Shown: positions 58,986 to 64,000 of the stretch, piece after piece | Layout: each line of letters begins with the position of its first letter | Position numbering within the stretch: the first letter of the stretch is position 1 | Source: Oasisia sp. SBJ-2009 | Taxonomy: Eukaryota > Annelida > Polychaeta > Sabellida > Siboglinidae | DNA: 64,000 nucleotides | Direction: 5' to 3' | NCBI GenBank assembly: GCA_964017155.1 | Contig: OZ024857.1 | Location: forward strand, 18,207,435-18,271,434 | Translations under genes and position numbers: made by a program | The notes under the pieces: generated by a model | Databases searched by the model: none | What the model was told of the DNA's origin: nothing | The model's input: the letters and a program-made list of their open reading frames with translations, nothing else

Positions 58986-59312
58986 TCCAGAGAAATTGAG
59001 ATGGTGTTTGATTGAACACGTCCGCCAAGGATGTACATGTAGTGTAAAGTGCTTTGAGCAGTTCTGAGGACTGGATACTGCAGAACTACTTTACTTTATA
59101 TTTTGTGTTGCCACTTCAAACCTTGAGCTTGAGCAAGTTTGTTTATTCTACGTAGTGCCATTCGTAGTACAGCTGTAGTAGGCAGTGATGGATATTTGTG
59201 TACAAATGGTCTTTCTGTATTAATTGTGGAATAGCTGAAGGATTCCTAGAGATATCAAGATGACGTTCAGTTGAACAAGTATACCAGGGTGTACTGTGAA
59301 GTGCTGTAAACT
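58986..59312 (+). mobile_element. Two degraded 3' pieces of the first SINE family
   Basis: At 58986-59095 the tail (GAAATTGAGATGGTGTTTGA ... GGACTGGATACTGCA) is retained. At about 59112-59312 a more diverged body follows (TACAAATGG, TATTAATTGTGG, CAGGGTGTA). Neither has a tRNA head. Confidence 0.65.
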
Positions 59313-61190
59313 AAATTATAAACATGATATATTTGTTTGGTTAAAACCTGTATTTATGATGTCATAAAATCTTTATAAAATATACAAAATGTTTGTACAT
59401 CAAATACAGCCTACTTTACATAAAACATGTACTTTACAAAAATATACCCATATGAAATCAGTCCATATGAATACGGTTTAGGGTCATCAATTTCACACTG
59501 TGCAACACTATCCACAGTATGATAGGATCTCTAGTATAGACCAGTTAATGTTATCTTTACTATACAAATAAATGTTCTACAATACTTTTAATGAGTATGT
59601 AGTCATTAAAAACAGTTGTCATGCTCACACATTACACATTTACAATGCACCATTTAACATATTTAATTATTAATAGTGATTTTAAAAAGTTGCATCACAA
59701 CATTTGATACAAACAAAAATTGATATATACTATTACGGTCTGGCATTAAAAACATGTTCCGTAAAACAGCATAAATTTGCTAGCAATTACCAGGAACAAT
59801 TATTAATGTATAACTGCACAGTTCCTTGTGTCCTGCACTGTCTACCTTCTGTAGTCTATAGCTCCCATCAACACTACCTGGTCACTGGGACTCGTTAAGG
59901 GATGCATTGTTAATTAATGAAGCAAACTTTTACAGCCATCAAGGCCATACACTTTGCCAGTAATGTCTCACCATCAACAGCCATACATCTACCCAGTCCC
60001 CTTGCACACATCACTGACAGCCATTTCCTCTGTGGTATTCCACTCAACATTTCTATTACTGTTTAGTTCGTGAAATGGATAACAATATTCCCTCCATTCA
60101 CTTGGTAATCAAGTCAACTATACACTCAGTCACGAGTCATTAATAACCTTTTTGTGAACCTGTGAAGTCTCCATATGCAGTTAAACCATATCAGGCAATT
60201 TAAGGCAAATGCACCCCAACAATGCATCCCTGTAGTAGATTATAGTTAAAAAAAAAACACCCTCAGCATTGGTACAAAATTAGGTAATTGCTAATGTGAA
60301 TTTATGTATTTTTCAGCTTTATAATGTCTGGTAATGACATTCACAAGTGTTGAAATGAGTGGGGGCTGGACCCACCCACCTGTCCTAATCAGTTTTTGAA
60401 TCAGAGCTGGTTATCTGTTGGCACCAAATAATATTTAGCTACTAGACTACCAATGGGTAGGTGTGAATTTTGTTGGGGGTAGGGCATTGAATGTGGGGTG
60501 ATCAAAAGCCATAGTTCATAGCTTTCAACTTCACACCGTAAATATTCAACAGCTGCTATGTCTGATGTCTGATGTGTCTGTAACTACCCACAAGCTGCAA
60601 AGAAAGATCAGTTACTCATTGCCAAAGGCATCTGGGAGTGACACCCCTGGGTGTAGATCTAGGGTGATTGTTATTGTTGTATAACACACCAGTGACACAA
60701 CATATCTATACACAAGCAATGGGTTTACTTACGTGTCTAGAACTGTTTGAAGCAAAGACTGGAAGAGACACTCTCTATGGCTGCAGGCCACAGTCTGGTG
60801 TGACACTGGATGTGTCACCAGGGCTGACGAGATGTGACAGTGGAGATGCTCATATCAGACAGAGTGAGTCATCTATCCTAGCAAGGGGCCAATTACTAGG
60901 CTAGTCTGTCTTGGCTTGTTTGAGTACTATAGCCACCAGCCCACCACTCCTGATGGAGTCAAATGGTCAGAGATGTGACCAAGGCTGTGACTGTCCACTT
61001 CAGATAGCTAGTGTACAGCATAATCTAGATATCTGTCCACCGGTCATTTGGATGGGTAAAGTCCAGTTTTGGACAGGTATAATGTGTTTGGACAGGTAAC
61101 AATCTGATGGGCAAAAGCTTACTTTATATTGTTGATTGTGCTTTGAAAATGGGTGTCATACATTGTGTATGCATGGATTATTATATATTT
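59313..61190. other. Intergenic DNA without recognised features
   Basis: No ORF, array or RNA gene recognised. Confidence 0.5.
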
Positions 61191-61198
61191 CTGGATAT

Positions 61199-61199
61199 A

Positions 61200-61247
<48 letters not shown>

Positions 61248-61368
61248 CTCAGTCCAGAAATATATCAGTAGATACCTGCATGGGAACATGCACACATTCA
61301 AGCCAGCCCAGGCGTATATATATATATATATATAAATTATATACACACACATATATATACACACACAC

Positions 61369-61444
<76 letters not shown>
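61199..61444. repeat. (AT)n microsatellite cluster
   Basis: Three AT tracts (about 61199-61245, 61316-61337, 61373-61443) separated by short unique segments. Confidence 0.97.
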
Positions 61445-61447
<3 letters not shown>

Positions 61448-64000
61448 CAATTTGATCCTACATAAAGACCTGGGCTGACTAATATGTTGGTAGGCAGTCT
61501 GACACTGTCTTACTAGGGTTTTGTTGGTGTGGGAGAAGGAATTGGGAAGGATGTAGGGAGGGGTAAGGGCAGGGGAAGGGACAGCACAGCAAACCTGTGG
61601 GAGAGGCAGTCAGCGGAAACTTGAAGGAGAGGGAAAAGGTGGGGGGAAGAGTGGTGGAAGAGACAAGGAAGTAGGAGAACAATTAAGTGAAGGGCATGCA
61701 GATATAAAGGTAGGGAGAATAAGAAGAACAGAAAGGGGGGAAGGAGCGAAGGATGAGGGAAATGATCGATGTTACTACAGTGTATGAGGAAGGTGGCCCA
61801 GAGAACATAAAAAGGTGGCAACTGGTGTCCTAGGGAATAAGGTATGGAAAAAAGAGTGAGGTTGTTAGGTCAAGGGAGAGTGAGGAATAAGGAAAGGAGA
61901 ACATTCAGTGCCTCGGAAGAACAGGAATAGTGGACACAAATGGACATAGTGAGGATGGAAAGTGACACAGGGAAAATGACACACAAGTTGCTAACAAGAA
62001 CGTGAGAATGACTAGTATACTGACAAGGACCTTGCTTTATGGCCAAGCCCGCAGCCTGTGGTTACTGTCCGCCCTGGGCCTTGAGTCTCAAATTGGTTGC
62101 ATAGAAAATAATCTAGGACATCAGTGTCACTAAATCGGTCACCTCTCTATTCATGAAATTCATGAATACGGTCAGTAATCACGTGAAAAACAACCAGATC
62201 ACTTTCACAACAAAGGTCATGACTGTCACGATCAGCTGGTGAACCTTCTTAAATCAGAAACTATACAACGCCTGGCACTTCACATTCGGATTCAATGTCT
62301 ACTTTTCTATATAACAAAGTTACATGCCACCCAAGTTACCTACATCTGGAACCACATATCATGAACAAAATATATCTATCCGTCCATTTTTCTGTCTGCT
62401 TCAGGTTACACAAAATAAACTTCTTGGTAATAGGGACTGAAGAGATTTTACAATAGACCTTTGACGCTGACAGTTACAATATTGCTCGAGTTTCATACAG
62501 TAGCACACCGACTGAACCCAGGCTTTGCCCAACTGACTGTCTGATGCACTGACCTGTCATTGGTCCAGCCAATTGTCTCCTGAGCCACATGTCACCTGAT
62601 GTGGTTAGAAGTCTGTGTCATTCCCGGATCTCACTTGACAACCTTGCACCAGCCACTGAGTAAGTACCAGTAACAACTGGCCAATAAACACCCTAATTAC
62701 AGTCATCATGATCCTGATGAACATGTAATTAGCTGGATCTAGCCCACAGTGGCCACACACAGCTAGTTGATGTCATTACTGAGGGTGAAAGTTGGTAAGA
62801 GTAGTTTGTACTTAAGTAAGTCACTTAAAAAAACTACTGAAACAACACTTAAAAAATCAATCGTTGTACTTGACGCAAATCATCTTTACTTCAAATACTC
62901 AGAATGATAGACAATTTATAAAGTGGTCAACATAAACTATCAACAGAAATAATTTTATCAGGTGACATCCCAAAAATTGCTCAGTACTTTGTTGTTAAAA
63001 GCACTATCAATTAAAGTGTAAATGAATAATAAATAAAGAAATGTATATTGTTAAATATCAGTGGATGTAATGCAAATTTTTGAGGGATCACTGTGTTAAT
63101 GTCAGACATGTACACTGTACAATACATTTGTGTAAATGTTAAAATCACCACATCAACACAAAAACTGTCTAGACTATTTTTCACCGACGTCACAAAGTAT
63201 TCCCACAGAAGACAGGAGTAGATAGAAACTGTAGCACGCTATGAACCCACAGAGTCATCATCATAACTACCTTTTGCTCTAGTTCATCACCAAGGACTGT
63301 ATCATAAATCTGTTAGTTCTACCCATGTTTCTGTCAAACATGTCTTAAGTGACTCTTAAGACAGAGTGATGGCCATCAGCCATGTCCTGTTTGCATGGGC
63401 AGCAAACTACTAACTAGTTCTAACTGGACCTTGTGTCAGGGTAAAAACACTGACAGAGATTGAGAGTATCACACCTGTATTTGTTCTAGACAGGTGTGGC
63501 AGGTGCAAGTATCAATAACACATCGTTGCACAGGTGTGGGTTAAGGTAGACAGCTGTAGAGGCGGGGTAGTGGGGTGTACAGATGAAACCACGCTGTACA
63601 TTCCAACTGGGTCCAGCGTACAAATGTCAGCCACATGTCAGCCACCAGCTTGACACTACATGCTTGTTAACCTGCTTACCACTTTCACCCCCTTGTGAAA
63701 ACCCAATCAAAACTTGGTAAAAATACACTGTTGTTTCTAAAAAAAAAACTATATTGGATGTGAATTGGTTTATTTTGCACAGACAAGGAAATAGTTGTGT
63801 AGATTAAATTAATTAATTATAGTTGTTCTGTAAGGTAAATCTAGACACATATGTAAGTAAAATCTTGGTAAACTTGTCTAGTGAACCATATTACACATGT
63901 GAACTGTTCACATACATTTTCTACTAGTAACACTGCATACAGTGCAATGAACTGCCGCAACAGACAATAAATAATGTAATTTATTACATATTTTTAGATA
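61445..64000. other. Intergenic DNA without recognised features
   Basis: A purine-rich plus-strand segment (about 61530-61960, GGAAGG/GGGAGA words) with no clear repeat unit, then unique AT-rich DNA. No gene supported. Confidence 0.5.

Overview
The window is a stretch of animal nuclear genome: AT-rich, with long GT-AG introns, very rich in microsatellites and minisatellites, and carrying tRNA-headed SINEs and foldback (MITE-like) elements. The lineage cannot be fixed from sequence alone. An invertebrate, probably marine, is the best guess, because the main protein is clearly related to vertebrate ORP5/ORP8 but diverged from it, and a single gene seems to stand for both. No bacterial, CRISPR or operon features are present.

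The central feature is one complete minus-strand gene for an oxysterol-binding-protein-related lipid transfer protein of the ORP5/ORP8 type. I rebuilt it as 20 coding exons running from the ATG at 36277 down to the stop at 5716. All 19 introns are GT-AG, every phase agrees, and the spliced CDS is 2700 nt (899 residues). That length fits the vertebrate proteins. In order the protein has a polybasic stretch, a PH domain, an acidic linker, an OSBP lipid-exchange domain with an EQ-I-SHHPP signature, and a C-terminal membrane anchor. A second minus-strand gene, at 54415-55620, is intronless and encodes a 401-residue Myb/SANT-like DNA-binding protein with a C-terminal coiled coil. I see no other convincing protein gene; a weak terminal-exon candidate lies at 731-1250.

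The most unusual observation concerns tandem arrays at the splice sites of the ORP gene. Three independent arrays have amplified a splice junction of this gene. A 54-bp unit (about 55 copies, 6751-9739) repeats the last 25 nt of exon 18 plus its donor. A 51-bp unit (6 copies, 20729-21037) repeats the end of exon 7 plus its donor. A roughly 28-bp unit (33 copies, 24356-25275) repeats the acceptor plus the first 11 nt of exon 5. Introns 4, 7 and 18 therefore carry dozens of near-identical decoy splice sites, and the exon 5 reading frame stays open through about 800 bp of the array.

Layout: 1-5715 is 3' flank; 5716-36277 is the ORP gene; 36278-54414 is intergenic DNA with arrays, three foldback elements and a 42-bp minisatellite next to the 3' end of the second gene; 54415-55620 is the Myb/SANT gene; 55621-64000 is upstream or intergenic DNA with long GT and AT runs and degraded SINE pieces. 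Within ORP introns there are also a 28-bp G-free array of about 2.65 kb (intron 8), a 22-bp array carrying POU-octamer sites (intron 10), an 11-copy 28-bp array and a SINE (intron 4), a SINE (intron 3) and a TTAA-flanked foldback element that fills most of intron 5.
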